Shown: piece after piece, positions 36,292 to 44,777 of the stretch | Layout of the letters: every line of letters starts with the position of its first letter | Position numbering within the stretch: the stretch's first letter is position 1 | Source of the DNA: Lachnospiraceae bacterium | GTDB lineage: Bacteria; Bacillota; Clostridia; Lachnospirales; Lachnospiraceae | Assembly: GCA_910575605.1 (NCBI GenBank) | Contig: CAJTEW010000025.1 | Coordinates: 1 to 44,821, forward strand | Direction of reading: 5' to 3' | Length of the DNA stretch: 44,821 nucleotides | The notes under the pieces: model-generated | What the model was told of the DNA's origin: nothing | Database searches by the model: none | Seen by the model: the letters and a program-made list of their open reading frames with translations, nothing else | Program-made: the position numbers and the translations under genes

Positions 36292-36332
36292 ATAGCTTCT
36301 GTTCAGTAGAATGAATACTGAATAGAAGCTAT
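36292..36332 (+). promoter_or_regulatory. Leader hairpin before vanG
   Basis: ATAGCTTCT (36292-36300) pairs with AGAAGCTAT (36324-36332), and inside it TTCAGTA (36302-36308) pairs with TACTGAA (36316-36322), one mismatch, loop GAATGAA. Sixteen pairs in total. The following TTTGCTTTG is only partly T-rich, so it may terminate vanRS, act as an attenuator or stabilise the vanG mRNA. Confidence 0.55.
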
Positions 36333-36362
36333 TTGCTTTGTATGAAAAAGGAGGACTTCATA

Positions 36363-37424
36363 ATGAATCAACAAAAGAAAGTTGCTGTTTTTTTTGGCGG
36401 CTGCTCCACGGAATATGCAGTTTCGTTACAGTCGGCATATGCGGTAATTAAGTGTATTGACACAAAGAAATATGTACCAATCTTAATAGGCATTGCCCCT
36501 CACTCTGGCAAATGGTACTGGTATCAAGGGGAACTGGAAAAGATAAAGGAGGATAATTGGCAGTCAGAAGAAAACTGTACGCCAGTATTTCCGTCTTTTG
36601 ACAGAACAGTTCACGGGTTGTGTTATTTGGACAATCATCATTTAGAGATAATTTCATTCGATGCTGCATTGCCAGTTTTACATGGAAAGAACGGAGAAGA
36701 TGGAACAATTCAAGGGGTTCTGGATTTGATGGGGATTCCTGTTATCGGATGTGGTTTATTATCTTCCGCTTTATGTATGGATAAAGAACTGGCTCACCGT
36801 ATCGTAGAAATGAACGGAATAAAAGCTGCACGGTCTTTTACTATTAAGACAAATTATTCAGAGGAAATGGTTCAGAAAAAAGTCCTAGAGCTTGGTTATC
36901 CTTTATTCGTAAAGCCTGTACGGTCTGGTTCATCGTTTGGGATTTCAAAAGTCTTACATGAACAGGATTTGCTTTTAGCAATCGAGAGTGCCTTTGAGCA
37001 TGATTCTACCGTTATTCTGGAAGAAATGGTTGATGGTTTTGAGGTTGGATGTGCAGTTTTGGGGAACAAGGATTCCGATTTGATTGTGGGTGAAGTTGAT
37101 GAAATTGAATTGTCGGATGGATTTTTTGATTACACAGAGAAATATACATTGAAAACTTCCAGTATTCATGTACCTGCACGTATTTCTCCACAAAAGGCAA
37201 AAGAAATTAAAGAAACAGCTCTTGAAATTTACAAAGCATTAAGTTGCTGCTGTTTTGCAAGGGTGGATATGTTTTTGACTCCCGCAGGGGAAATTTATTT
37301 TAATGAAGTAAACACAATTCCCGGCTTTACGGAGCATAGCCGTTATCCCAATATGTTAAAAGAAGCAGGTCTGCCATTTGATGAAGTAATCGGACGCTTG
37401 ATTGAAATGGGGGTATCGAAGTGA
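36363..37424 (+). CDS. vanG: VanG-type D-alanine--D-serine ligase
   Basis: 353 residues from the ATG at 36363 (AAGGAGG eight bases upstream). It is an ATP-grasp Ddl-family ligase: GGCSTEYAVSLQSA at the start, PVLHGKNGEDGT, PVRSGSSFGI, and FFDYTEKYTLKTS with FNEVNTIPGFTEHSRYP at the end. EKYTLK and overall similarity match VanG as I remember it rather than VanA/B D-lactate ligases. It makes D-Ala-D-Ser, which lowers vancomycin affinity. Its stop overlaps vanXY (GTGA). Usual length is about 349. Confidence 0.92.
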   Translation: MNQQKKVAVFFGGCSTEYAVSLQSAYAVIKCIDTKKYVPILIGIAPHSGKWYWYQGELEKIKEDNWQSEENCTPVFPSFDRTVHGLCYLDNHHLEIISFDAALPVLHGKNGEDGTIQGVLDLMGIPVIGCGLLSSALCMDKELAHRIVEMNGIKAARSFTIKTNYSEEMVQKKVLELGYPLFVKPVRSGSSFGISKVLHEQDLLLAIESAFEHDSTVILEEMVDGFEVGCAVLGNKDSDLIVGEVDEIELSDGFFDYTEKYTLKTSSIHVPARISPQKAKEIKETALEIYKALSCCCFARVDMFLTPAGEIYFNEVNTIPGFTEHSRYPNMLKEAGLPFDEVIGRLIEMGVSK

Positions 37425-38194
37425 CACAGATTGAATTAACAAAAGACAACACTTATCATGGGAACTTAATACTTGTAACGCCAGATTATCCGCTTATGAA
37501 GTTCCCGTGTATGGAAGATATGCAGCCAGCAATTAAGGAACAGCCAGAAATACAGATGAATGAGCAGGCGGCTAATTTATTACAGCTAATATTAGCAAAA
37601 ATTCATTGCAAAAATGAAATTGTAGCTGTAAGCGGTTTCCGCACACAGGAAGAACAGGAAAAAATATGGAATGATACGTTAGCCAAAAGCGGTCTTGATT
37701 TCACAAAAAAATATGTGGCAGTACCCAGACATAGCGAGCATCAGACAGGACTTGCCATAGACCTTGCAGAGAACAAGGAACAGATTGACTTTATCTGCCC
37801 GCATTTTCCATATACGGGGATTTGCGGGGAGTTCAGAGCGACCGCTCCCCGATTCGGTTTTGTTGAGAGGTATGTGTCTGGGAAAGAACAGATAACAGGT
37901 ATTGGAGCAGAACCGTGGCATTTCCGCTATGTGGGTTATCCCCATTCTGTCATTATGGCAGAAAAGGATATGGCTTTAGAAGAATACATTTGCTTTTTAA
38001 AGGAAACTACCGATTTAAGGCATCCTTATATTTATAACAGTTCTAAAGCGGACAAAATCGAAATTTCGTATGTTTTTTTAGATGGCGGTCACTCTATAAA
38101 ACTTGATGTATCGGAGATGTCGCCGTATATGATTTCGGGTACAAACGAGGGAGGGGCTATTTTAAGTAGATGGAGGGAATATTATGCGTCATAA
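37421..38194 (+). CDS. vanXY: VanXY-type D,D-dipeptidase/carboxypeptidase
   Basis: 257 residues; GTG start overlapping vanG by 4 nt. The Zn-peptidase core has SGFRT (Arg74), HSEHQTGLAIDLA (ligands His107 and Asp114) and EPWHFRYVG (catalytic Glu164, ligand His167). It removes D-Ala-D-Ala and terminal D-Ala so that only D-Ser-ended precursors persist. There is no signal peptide, as expected for a cytoplasmic VanXY. Its end overlaps vanT-membrane by 11 nt. Confidence 0.9.
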   Translation: MTQIELTKDNTYHGNLILVTPDYPLMKFPCMEDMQPAIKEQPEIQMNEQAANLLQLILAKIHCKNEIVAVSGFRTQEEQEKIWNDTLAKSGLDFTKKYVAVPRHSEHQTGLAIDLAENKEQIDFICPHFPYTGICGEFRATAPRFGFVERYVSGKEQITGIGAEPWHFRYVGYPHSVIMAEKDMALEEYICFLKETTDLRHPYIYNSSKADKIEISYVFLDGGHSIKLDVSEMSPYMISGTNEGGAILSRWREYYAS

Positions 38195-39200
38195 AACATT
38201 TGCAGGAATAGATTATTTCCGCTTAATAGCTGCTTTCATGGTAATTGCAATTCATATATCGCCATTGTCAGTCTGGAGTGAGGGAATTGATTATTTAATT
38301 ACCTATTGTATTGGGAGAATTGCTGTTCCATTTTTCTTTATGACGACAGGATATTTTGTATTAGCTCCCTATGTGCTTAGCAATTTTAAAAAGAAATATC
38401 CTCTCCGTAAATACCTTGTTAAAAATATAAGGCTGTACCTCATTGTGACCGCTGTTTATATACCTATTTCAATATATTCTGGGAATATGCCAAAATCTAT
38501 CATGGAGTTTATAAAGCAGCTTCTTTTTGACGGCACGTTCTATCATTTGTGGTATTTTCCAGCGGCAATTATTGGGTGTGTTCTTCTTGCGTGTCTGACA
38601 AAAAAATCAGTTCAGACAGCAGTTTACTTTTCGCTCATTGCTTATGTGATAGGAGTATTTGGTGATTCTTATTATGGTCTTATAGAAAACGTGCCTTTAC
38701 TACGCACGTTATATACTGGCATTTTCTATGTCAGCAGTTATACAAGAAACGGTATTTTCTTTGCGCCAATTTATATCCTGCTCGGTATGCTGCTGGCTGT
38801 TCCCGAATTTCATTGTGGGGAACAGGTATGTAAATGGGGACTTGCATTAGCATCGTTACTTATGCTTTTAGAGGGATGGATTACTTATTCTTTCCATATC
38901 CAAAAGCATAATAGTATGTATTTCTTTTTGCTGCCAGTGATGTATTTTTTGTTTCAATTACTGCTTAAAGTTTCTGGGAAAGCTCCCGCTTGGATACGAA
39001 ATGGTTCAATGGTGCTGTATATTATTCATCCTGCGGTAATTGTTGCCCAACGGTTAATCGCTAAAGTGACAGGACTTACAAAAATACTTGTGGACAATTC
39101 TTTTTTACAATATATTTCGGTCTGTCTATTGTCATTGGCAGCCATGTTTATGATTCAAATGTTTTTTGAAAGGGGAGGTAGAAATGTATCAAAAAGGTAG
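38184..39200 (+). CDS. vanTm: VanT membrane domain (acyltransferase-3-like, L-Ser uptake)
   Basis: 338 residues with about ten membrane spans. GIDYFRLIAAFMVIAIHISP at the start is the acyltransferase-3 motif with its His. In VanT proteins this half is joined to the racemase and is thought to import L-serine. Here it ends at TAG 39198-39200, 17 nt into the racemase gene. The two halves total 712 residues, the length I recall for one-piece VanT of the VanG cluster. A separate membrane gene is also the arrangement in the VanL cluster. Confidence 0.88.
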   Translation: MRHKTFAGIDYFRLIAAFMVIAIHISPLSVWSEGIDYLITYCIGRIAVPFFFMTTGYFVLAPYVLSNFKKKYPLRKYLVKNIRLYLIVTAVYIPISIYSGNMPKSIMEFIKQLLFDGTFYHLWYFPAAIIGCVLLACLTKKSVQTAVYFSLIAYVIGVFGDSYYGLIENVPLLRTLYTGIFYVSSYTRNGIFFAPIYILLGMLLAVPEFHCGEQVCKWGLALASLLMLLEGWITYSFHIQKHNSMYFFLLPVMYFLFQLLLKVSGKAPAWIRNGSMVLYIIHPAVIVAQRLIAKVTGLTKILVDNSFLQYISVCLLSLAAMFMIQMFFERGGRNVSKR

Positions 39201-40308
39201 GGCGTGGATTGAACTGGATATAGACAATCTGGCTTACAATATAAGGCAATTCAGAAAAATACTTTCTCCTAAGTGTGCGATTATGCCCGCCGTTAAAGCA
39301 AATGCCTATGGACATGGTGCTGTCCTCATTGCAAAAGCATTGCAGGATTTGGAAATTAAAGATTTTTGCGTGGCATCAGTAAATGAAGCGGTTGAGCTTA
39401 GAAAAGCAGGGATTTTAGGGCAGATTTTGATTTTGGGATATACCTCGCCAAATCAGTTTTCTGATTTGGTGAAGTACAATCTTACACAAACGGTAGTTGA
39501 TTACCCCTACGCAAAATTGTTAAATGACTTTGGACAAGTCATCTTTGTCCATATTGGAATAGATACGGGTATGCATCGTTTAGGAGAAAGAAGCGAAAAC
39601 CTAAAGGAAGTTTATAAAATGTGGGAGTTTGAGAATCTGAAGATAACAGGCGTATATTCCCATTTATGTATGTCCGATGGGGCTAGTGATGCGGAACGGG
39701 ATATTACTCTGAAACAAATTGAGGAATTTAATATGGTAATAAACTCGCTGCATAGAAAAGGAATACATCATTTTAAAACGCACATACAAGGAAGTTATGG
39801 CGTACTGAATTACCCCGCTTTAAAGTTTGACTATGCACGATTAGGAATCGCACTTTATGGTGTATTAAGCTCTCCGAAAGATAGAATTATTTCTAAAACA
39901 AAATTGAAACCAGTTTTATCATTAAAAGCCAGAATTGCGTGTGTAAAGCAGTTACATAAAGGTGAAGCACTCGGTTATGGTCTGACTTATAAGGCTGGAA
40001 AAGAAATGCAGATTGCTACTGTTGCAGTCGGATATGCAGATGGGATTCCCCGTGAATTGTCAAATAAGGGATTTGCTTTGATAAACGGGCAGAAAGCAGC
40101 CATTGTCGGTCGTGTTTGTATGGATCAGTTAATGGTAGATGTGACAGATATTAAGGGCGTGTCTTGCGGGGATGAAGCCATATTTATTGGGAAAAGCGGA
40201 AACAGTGAAATCATGGCTGCCGACCTTGCAGATAGTATAAACACTATATCAAATGAGATTTTAAGCCAATTAGGAAGTCGTTTAGGCAGAGTATCAATAA
40301 AAAAGTAA
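39184..40308 (+). CDS. vanTr: VanT racemase domain (serine/alanine racemase)
   Basis: 374 residues. The start is ATG 39184 with GGGGAGG at 39172-39178, preferred over the TTG at 39166. It is a fold III PLP racemase: Lys38 in VKANAYGHG forms the Schiff base, and the opposing Tyr is in ALGYGLTYKAG. RLGIALYG and VGRVCMDQLMVDVTD are family signatures. It makes D-Ser for VanG. The T6, A3 and G4 runs just upstream would give a fused VanT if one base were absent, so either a frameshift or a true split is possible. Confidence 0.88.
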   Translation: MYQKGRAWIELDIDNLAYNIRQFRKILSPKCAIMPAVKANAYGHGAVLIAKALQDLEIKDFCVASVNEAVELRKAGILGQILILGYTSPNQFSDLVKYNLTQTVVDYPYAKLLNDFGQVIFVHIGIDTGMHRLGERSENLKEVYKMWEFENLKITGVYSHLCMSDGASDAERDITLKQIEEFNMVINSLHRKGIHHFKTHIQGSYGVLNYPALKFDYARLGIALYGVLSSPKDRIISKTKLKPVLSLKARIACVKQLHKGEALGYGLTYKAGKEMQIATVAVGYADGIPRELSNKGFALINGQKAAIVGRVCMDQLMVDVTDIKGVSCGDEAIFIGKSGNSEIMAADLADSINTISNEILSQLGSRLGRVSIKK

Positions 40309-40440
40309 TAGCAGAAGATAGCATTTTCTTATAGGCATAGCAGGAAGTTTAGAATAAGATTTTTGATTGGATTTATAACTCGTCAAATAAAAAAAACAGC
40401 GTTTTGGCGGGTTGTATTTTCATGCAAAAATAGTTTTTCT

Positions 40441-40473
40441 CTCCAAATCTGTTTCAAGTTTGGAGGGATTTTT
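40441..40473 (+). terminator. Terminator after the van cluster
   Basis: CTCCAAA (40441-40447) pairs with TTTGGAG (40459-40465), followed after GGGA by TTTTTATT. The surrounding 40309-40620 holds no clear gene. Confidence 0.5.
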
Positions 40474-40620
40474 ATTGCCTGCAAATAGCAAGTTCCATTT
40501 ACATATATCATATCGGGGATGGGTGGACAGCCTGTTAAAAAAATCCTTGTCAGTGCAAGGGGGATTTCTACCCAAGAAGTAGAAGTCAAATTTCTACATA
40601 TAAGAACTAAAATATCTATA

Positions 40621-40658
40621 AACCGTAAAGGTGTGACAGCCCTTACGGTTTTTTTTTT
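40621..40658 (+). terminator. Strong intrinsic terminator
   Basis: AACCGTAA (40621-40628) pairs with TTACGGTT (40643-40650), extended inward by GG/CC past one bulged A, followed by a run of ten T. Confidence 0.8.
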
Positions 40659-40721
40659 GTCGTTTTTTGTAATATCACGCCGCAAGGCTTTTCTGGGTGT
40701 GGGATGCCGCTCTCCGCCTTT

Positions 40722-40756
40722 CAATCTGGATTATACAAAAAAATTCAGATTGGAGG
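40722..40756 (+). promoter_or_regulatory. Hairpin abutting the ribosome site of the sigma-like gene
   Basis: CAATCTG (40722-40728) pairs with CAGATTG (40746-40752). The last stem base is the first G of the GGAGG ribosome site (40752-40756), so the stem could limit ribosome access. Confidence 0.45.
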
Positions 40757-40765
40757 TAACGGATT

Positions 40766-41194
40766 ATGGCGTACAACAAAGCCAGAGAAGAAAGAAAATG
40801 GCGGATATGGAAAGAAGCCGAGGAAAAGCAGCTTAGGAGCTTGGGTGTCAGCGAGGGCGATATTGAAAAGCTCCGTGTCCATGATTGGGCGATATTCAAT
40901 TCCGACAGACGGTACTATGAGAAATTGCAGGATGCGGGTACATATCTTGAGGAAGTGGCAGAGGACACGGCACAGCCCGAAGTAAAAACGGTTGAGGAAT
41001 TTTTGGACAGCATTGAAAATGCAGTGCTGTACCAAGAACTGCATCAGTTGGACAAGCTCACGCTCCAAGCGTTGCTGATGAGGACACAGGGCTTTTCAAT
41101 CACTGAAATTTCAGTGGAATTGAGTTTAAACAAGGAAGTCATTTACAAGCGTTTGAACAGGTTTAAGAAAAAAATTAAAAAACTTTTGGGATAG
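40766..41194 (+). CDS. Sigma-70-like small regulator
   Basis: 142 residues; ATG at 40766 with GGAGG nine bases upstream. The N-terminal half is charged and helical (REERKWRIWKEAEEKQLRSLG). The C-terminus has a sigma region 4-like HTH (LTLQALLMRTQGFSITEISVELSLNKEVIYKRLNRFKKKIKKLL). Such genes are common near the recombinase end of Tn916/Tn1549-like elements and probably control element genes. Region 2 is absent, so it is not a complete sigma factor. Confidence 0.75.
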   Translation: MAYNKAREERKWRIWKEAEEKQLRSLGVSEGDIEKLRVHDWAIFNSDRRYYEKLQDAGTYLEEVAEDTAQPEVKTVEEFLDSIENAVLYQELHQLDKLTLQALLMRTQGFSITEISVELSLNKEVIYKRLNRFKKKIKKLLG

Positions 41195-41233
41195 TGTCCA
41201 AAATCGCACTCTCCCATCGGCTACTGGGTGAGA

Positions 41234-41264
41234 GGGCAAAAACCTCTTGCCCAGTTTTCTTTTA
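41234..41264 (+). terminator. Terminator after the sigma-like gene
   Basis: GGGCAA (41234-41239) pairs with TTGCCC (41247-41252), followed by AGTTTTCTTTTA. An upstream segment (41224-41228, CTGGG) could pair alternatively with CCCAG at 41250-41254. Confidence 0.6.
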
Positions 41265-41269
41265 TATCG

Positions 41270-41723
41270 AAAACGGGACGGCTCTTTGACAACCGAATAC
41301 CCATTCACCAAATACATTCTCTTTGTGGCTGTAATAAGCGTAAGCGTGTGCAGCGGTACGCCATGACCCGCCGAAAGACGGCAAGCGAAAAATACCGACT
41401 GAAAATATCGGGCAGCTCCCGATTCCGCCAAGACCCACAAAGAGGACAATGATACTCCCGTCCAGCCACAGTCCGAGCGGTAACCAATCCGCCGCAGGCA
41501 ATGGGGGCGGCTCTGTCAGACCGACAGTTGGGGTGTAATTCCCGTGGCGTCAGTTCGCTGCTGACCGTTTGGTGACTTCCCTTGCGTTATCACGCATCAG
41601 CATTTTCGGGGTGTCGGGGACAAATAGAAAATGCCTTTTATCATAAAGCCAGATGCAGGGCGGTCTATTGGAACAGGGCTTGTTTTATGCTCTCCCGACC
41701 TTAAATACTTCCTTGCGTCTGGC
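41270..41723 (+). ncRNA. Candidate large structured noncoding RNA / leader
   Basis: About 450 bases with no convincing gene but many helices: 41319-41328 with 41435-41444 (10 bp); ATCGGG/CCCGAT at 41407-41423; CTGTC/GACAG near 41514-41528; GTCAG/CTGAC near 41549-41565; GCATTTTC/GAAAATGC at 41600-41634; and a 12-bp stem 41648-41659 with 41711-41723 (one wobble, one bulge). TGTGGCTG (41324-41331) can instead pair with CAGCCACA (41463-41470), which excludes the first helix. I do not recognise a named RNA class. It could be a regulatory leader for mazF or an independent RNA. Confidence 0.45.
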
Positions 41724-41725
41724 TG

Positions 41726-41755
41726 TTACATAGGCAGGGTATTCCTGCCTAAATC
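41726..41755 (+). promoter_or_regulatory. TTACATAG-type leader hairpin before mazF
   Basis: TTACA, then TAGGCAGG (41731-41738) / CCTGCCTA (41744-41751) with loop GTATT, then AATCC. The GGAGG of mazF begins nine bases after the stem. Third complete member of the element family seen at 151 and 19869. Confidence 0.6.
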
Positions 41756-41776
41756 CAGATGGAGGTTATAAAGAAT

Positions 41777-42160
41777 ATGGAAAGAACAATTAGGCGTGGC
41801 GACATCTACTACGCAGAGCTTAATCCCGTTGTCGGTTCGGAGCAGGGCGGCACACGACCCGTACTTATCATTTCCAATAATATAGGAAACAGGCACAGCC
41901 CGACGGTCATTATCGCAGCCATTACGAGCCGAGTGCAGACAAAAGCGAAACTGCCGACACATACCGCCGTGAAAGATTACAAAGGGCTTGATAAGGACTC
42001 CATTATCCTGCTTGAGCAGATAAGGACGATTGACAAACAGCGGTTAAAACAGCATATGGGGACAATGCCTACGGACATAATGGCAAGGGTTGACAAGGCT
42101 CTTGCCATTAGCTTATCCATGAAGCAGCAGAAAGCGGGGTGTGGCGATGGAGCAGAATAG
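41777..42160 (+). CDS. MazF/PemK-family endoribonuclease
   Basis: 127 residues from the ATG at 41777 (GGAGG at 41761-41765). [30 protein letters not shown] is the MazF/PemK core with the conserved Arg and the GSEQGGxRP loop. VIIAAITSR and a late [17 protein letters not shown] complete the fold. MazF toxins cut mRNA at short sites. No MazE-like antitoxin precedes it, so control may come from the structured leader or from the small gene that overlaps its end. Confidence 0.88.
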   Translation: MERTIRRGDIYYAELNPVVGSEQGGTRPVLIISNNIGNRHSPTVIIAAITSRVQTKAKLPTHTAVKDYKGLDKDSIILLEQIRTIDKQRLKQHMGTMPTDIMARVDKALAISLSMKQQKAGCGDGAE

Positions 42161-42305
42161 GGAGCAGGATTTTGTACATTACAGCATCCAATTCGCATGT
42201 TTGCAGAAGCTGAAAAAAAGAAGTTTAATTACGGTAGATGAATACGAAGCCATCAAGAAGCGGCTTATGAGAGATTACAATGTCGTTACGAACCTTGCGG
42301 CATGA
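42147..42305 (+). CDS. SHOCT-like small protein, 52 aa
   Basis: ATG at 42147, overlapping the end of mazF by 14 nt. The C-terminal half ([25 protein letters not shown]) has the SHOCT-type pattern. Overlap suggests coupled translation with mazF and co-transcription with the recombinase. It could be an antitoxin-like partner or recombination accessory, but neither is shown. Confidence 0.6.
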   Translation: MEQNREQDFVHYSIQFACLQKLKKRSLITVDEYEAIKKRLMRDYNVVTNLAA

Positions 42306-42338
42306 CATTCATCAATAAATATTTTGGAGGTAAATCAT

Positions 42339-44246
42339 ATGAGCGATGTGCAGGTAATCAAAGCAAACCGTAGTGAAAACCGTATCCGTGGCAGAAAGGT
42401 CGAAGTGTTAAGGGTAGCCGCTTATTGCCGTGTCAGCACGGACAGTGAAGACCAGCTCAACAGTTATAAGTCACAGGTCACATATTACACGGATTTGATT
42501 AAGAAGAAACACGAATGGACACTGGCGGACATATACGCTGACGAAGCCATAACAGGCACGCAGGTAGCGAAGCGAGAGGATTTCCAGAGAATGATTAACG
42601 ACTGTATGAATGGGGATATTGATATGGTAATTACAAAATCCATTTCAAGATTTGCCAGAAACACACTGGACACTCTGAAATATGTCCGTATGTTGAAAGA
42701 GAAAGGCATTGCCGTTTTCTTTGAAGATGAAAATATCAATACCTTAACGATGGACGGCGAGCTGCTGTTGGTGGTACTTAGCTCCGTTGCACAGCAGGAA
42801 GTGGAGAATATATCTTCCAATGTCAAAAAGGGATTGAAAATGAAGATGCAGAGGGGCGAGCTTGTAGGGTTTCAAGGCTGTCTGGGATATGACTACCATA
42901 AGGATACAAAAAGCATATCCGTAAATGAAAAGGAAGCTGAAATTGTACGGTATATTTTCAATCGTTATATTGAGGGCGCAGGCTGCACGGTCATCGGGAA
43001 CGAACTGGAAAACTTGGGATACAAGACAAAATACGGCAGTTCAAAATGGGTACAGTCCACAGTCATAGGAATTATCAAAAACGAGAAATACAAAGGTGAC
43101 CTGCTTTTAGGAAAGACATTCACGGTTGACCCGATTTCAAAAAGGCGGTTGGAAAATTTCGGGGAAGAAGATAAGTTTTATATCCGTGACCATCACGAAC
43201 CGATAATCAGCGAGGAAATTTTTGAGGAAGCACAGAAGATACTAGCGAAGCGGAACACAAACCGCAACGTGCATCAAGAGGGGCAGAAAAGGAACAAGTT
43301 CAGCAGGAAATATGCGTTTAGCTGCATGATAAAATGTGGATTTTGCGGCGGCACTCTGACACGGAGGAACTGGCACAGCAGCTCCGCATACACTAAGACA
43401 ATCTGGCAGTGCGTCACCGCTACAAAGAACGGGAAAAGACATTGCCCGCACTGTAAGGGAATCCCCGAAGAAGTGATTGAAAAAGCCTTTGTAAAGAGCT
43501 ATCAGCTTTTATGCACAGACCAGCAGGAGATTGTCGATGAGTTCCTGCAAAAAATTGAGGGAATCCTTAATGACGATACTTCTCTGAAGCGTCTTCCTAA
43601 GATTGAAAAGGAAATGGCTGACCTGCACAGGCGTAAGGAGAAGCTGCTTGATTTAAGGCTTGATAATAATATCGACAGAGACATTTACGAAAAGAAGAAC
43701 CAAGAGCTGTCCGAGCAGTTGAGGAAGCTCCAAGAGGAACAGGAGCGGTTGATGGAATTGAGCAGGAATCAGGATAACACCAGAACACGGTTGAGGGAGT
43801 TCAGAAAAGTATTAGGTTCTGGGGAGATACTGGAGAGTTTCGACAGGGTGGTTTTTGAAAGCGTGGTTGAAAAAATAGTCATCGGAGGTTATAATGATGA
43901 GGGAGTGGAGGAGCCTTTGAAGATAACCTTTGTGTATAAAACTGGTATCCACTCCAATTTTAATGGAAAGGATTTTAAGCCAAAGCGTAAAAACGCTGCG
44001 GCTGTACATAATGACGCAGAATTGTGTTCCTATACGAGTGACGAGGCTGAAAAATTGTGTTTACATAGTAGTTCCGACACATGTGGAGACGGTCTGTTTG
44101 CTGTCAAGAAAATAAAATCAAGTGCTGAAAAGCGGCGTATTTCCGGGCTTTTTGTAAGGTTGGTATCTCGTAAGAAGCCTTGCGGAAAGCTCGGTTTTCT
44201 TGTATGGAAACATATCTACTTTTCAGTCTGGCTGGAGAAAAAATGA
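42339..44246 (+). CDS. Large serine recombinase (element integrase)
   Basis: 635 residues from the ATG at 42339 (TTGGAGG nine bases upstream). The resolvase domain has AAYCRVSTDSEDQ with catalytic Ser33, and KSISRFARN. A recombinase domain (GFQGCLGYDYHKD, IIKNEKYKGDLLLGK) and a zinc ribbon (CMIKCGFCGGTL, CPHC) follow, then a coiled coil. It should excise and integrate the element. Residues after about 545 form an unusual Cys/Ser- then Lys/aromatic-rich tail that may be extra sequence read past the typical end. Confidence 0.9.
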   Translation: MSDVQVIKANRSENRIRGRKVEVLRVAAYCRVSTDSEDQLNSYKSQVTYYTDLIKKKHEWTLADIYADEAITGTQVAKREDFQRMINDCMNGDIDMVITKSISRFARNTLDTLKYVRMLKEKGIAVFFEDENINTLTMDGELLLVVLSSVAQQEVENISSNVKKGLKMKMQRGELVGFQGCLGYDYHKDTKSISVNEKEAEIVRYIFNRYIEGAGCTVIGNELENLGYKTKYGSSKWVQSTVIGIIKNEKYKGDLLLGKTFTVDPISKRRLENFGEEDKFYIRDHHEPIISEEIFEEAQKILAKRNTNRNVHQEGQKRNKFSRKYAFSCMIKCGFCGGTLTRRNWHSSSAYTKTIWQCVTATKNGKRHCPHCKGIPEEVIEKAFVKSYQLLCTDQQEIVDEFLQKIEGILNDDTSLKRLPKIEKEMADLHRRKEKLLDLRLDNNIDRDIYEKKNQELSEQLRKLQEEQERLMELSRNQDNTRTRLREFRKVLGSGEILESFDRVVFESVVEKIVIGGYNDEGVEEPLKITFVYKTGIHSNFNGKDFKPKRKNAAAVHNDAELCSYTSDEAEKLCLHSSSDTCGDGLFAVKKIKSSAEKRRISGLFVRLVSRKKPCGKLGFLVWKHIYFSVWLEKK

Positions 44247-44414
44247 GTAACCGGAGAATAGCGGTAGGGTTTAGGCTGTGGATTAGATGTCAGAGATTGT
44301 GGCACCAGGATTGTTGTCAGAGCCGACCACAGTTTAAGCCACTCGATACTAAGGGGCAGACTTGGCAGTGGAATAGATGACAGAAAAAATTACTGTATAA
44401 GTGGAGGATAAAAG

Positions 44415-44765
44415 ATGAGTAAGAATGCACAAATATTGTTAGAAAATTTAATTGAACAGGAATTTCAAAACAATGATAACTATAGCAGCATATCAGATTA
44501 TTTTGAATTTTTTTCAGCTAGTCAAATATTGAAAAATCAAGGATTAAGTGACGATGAAGTAGATAATGGTATTGTGGGAAAAGGATTGGATGGAGGATGC
44601 GATTCGATTTATTTGTTTTTGAATAATTTACTTATTACTCCAGATGTTGTTGAGCATATATCTGCTCCAAAAGATTCTATTCTGGAAGGTTCTTCCGTAA
44701 TTATCCGTTTTGTAGCTTCCTATATTATCAAATATGTAGTATACTTAACATATCAAACGAGATGA
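44415..44765 (+). pseudogene. Truncated AIPR-like (abortive phage infection) gene
   Basis: ATG at 44415 with TGGAGG upstream. Residues 1-90 resemble the N-terminus of AIPR-family proteins as I know them (SDYFEFFSASQILKNQGLSDDEV, GIVGKGLDGGCDSIYLFLNN). After about position 44685 (APKDS) the frame changes to an unrelated hydrophobic tail and stops at 116 residues, where the family normally continues for several hundred. The break is probably an insertion or deletion boundary. Confidence 0.55.
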
Positions 44766-44777
44766 GGAGGCTGTCAA

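Noticed and set aside
40519-40836. ORF spanning the two terminators after vanT
   Set aside because: It reads through a strong terminator with ten T (poly-Phe) into another gene; no ribosome site.
44243-44380. 45-codon ORF starting in the recombinase stop (ATGA)
   Set aside because: The ribosome site is weak and the composition (Arg/Trp/Gln-rich) looks non-coding. No family resemblance.
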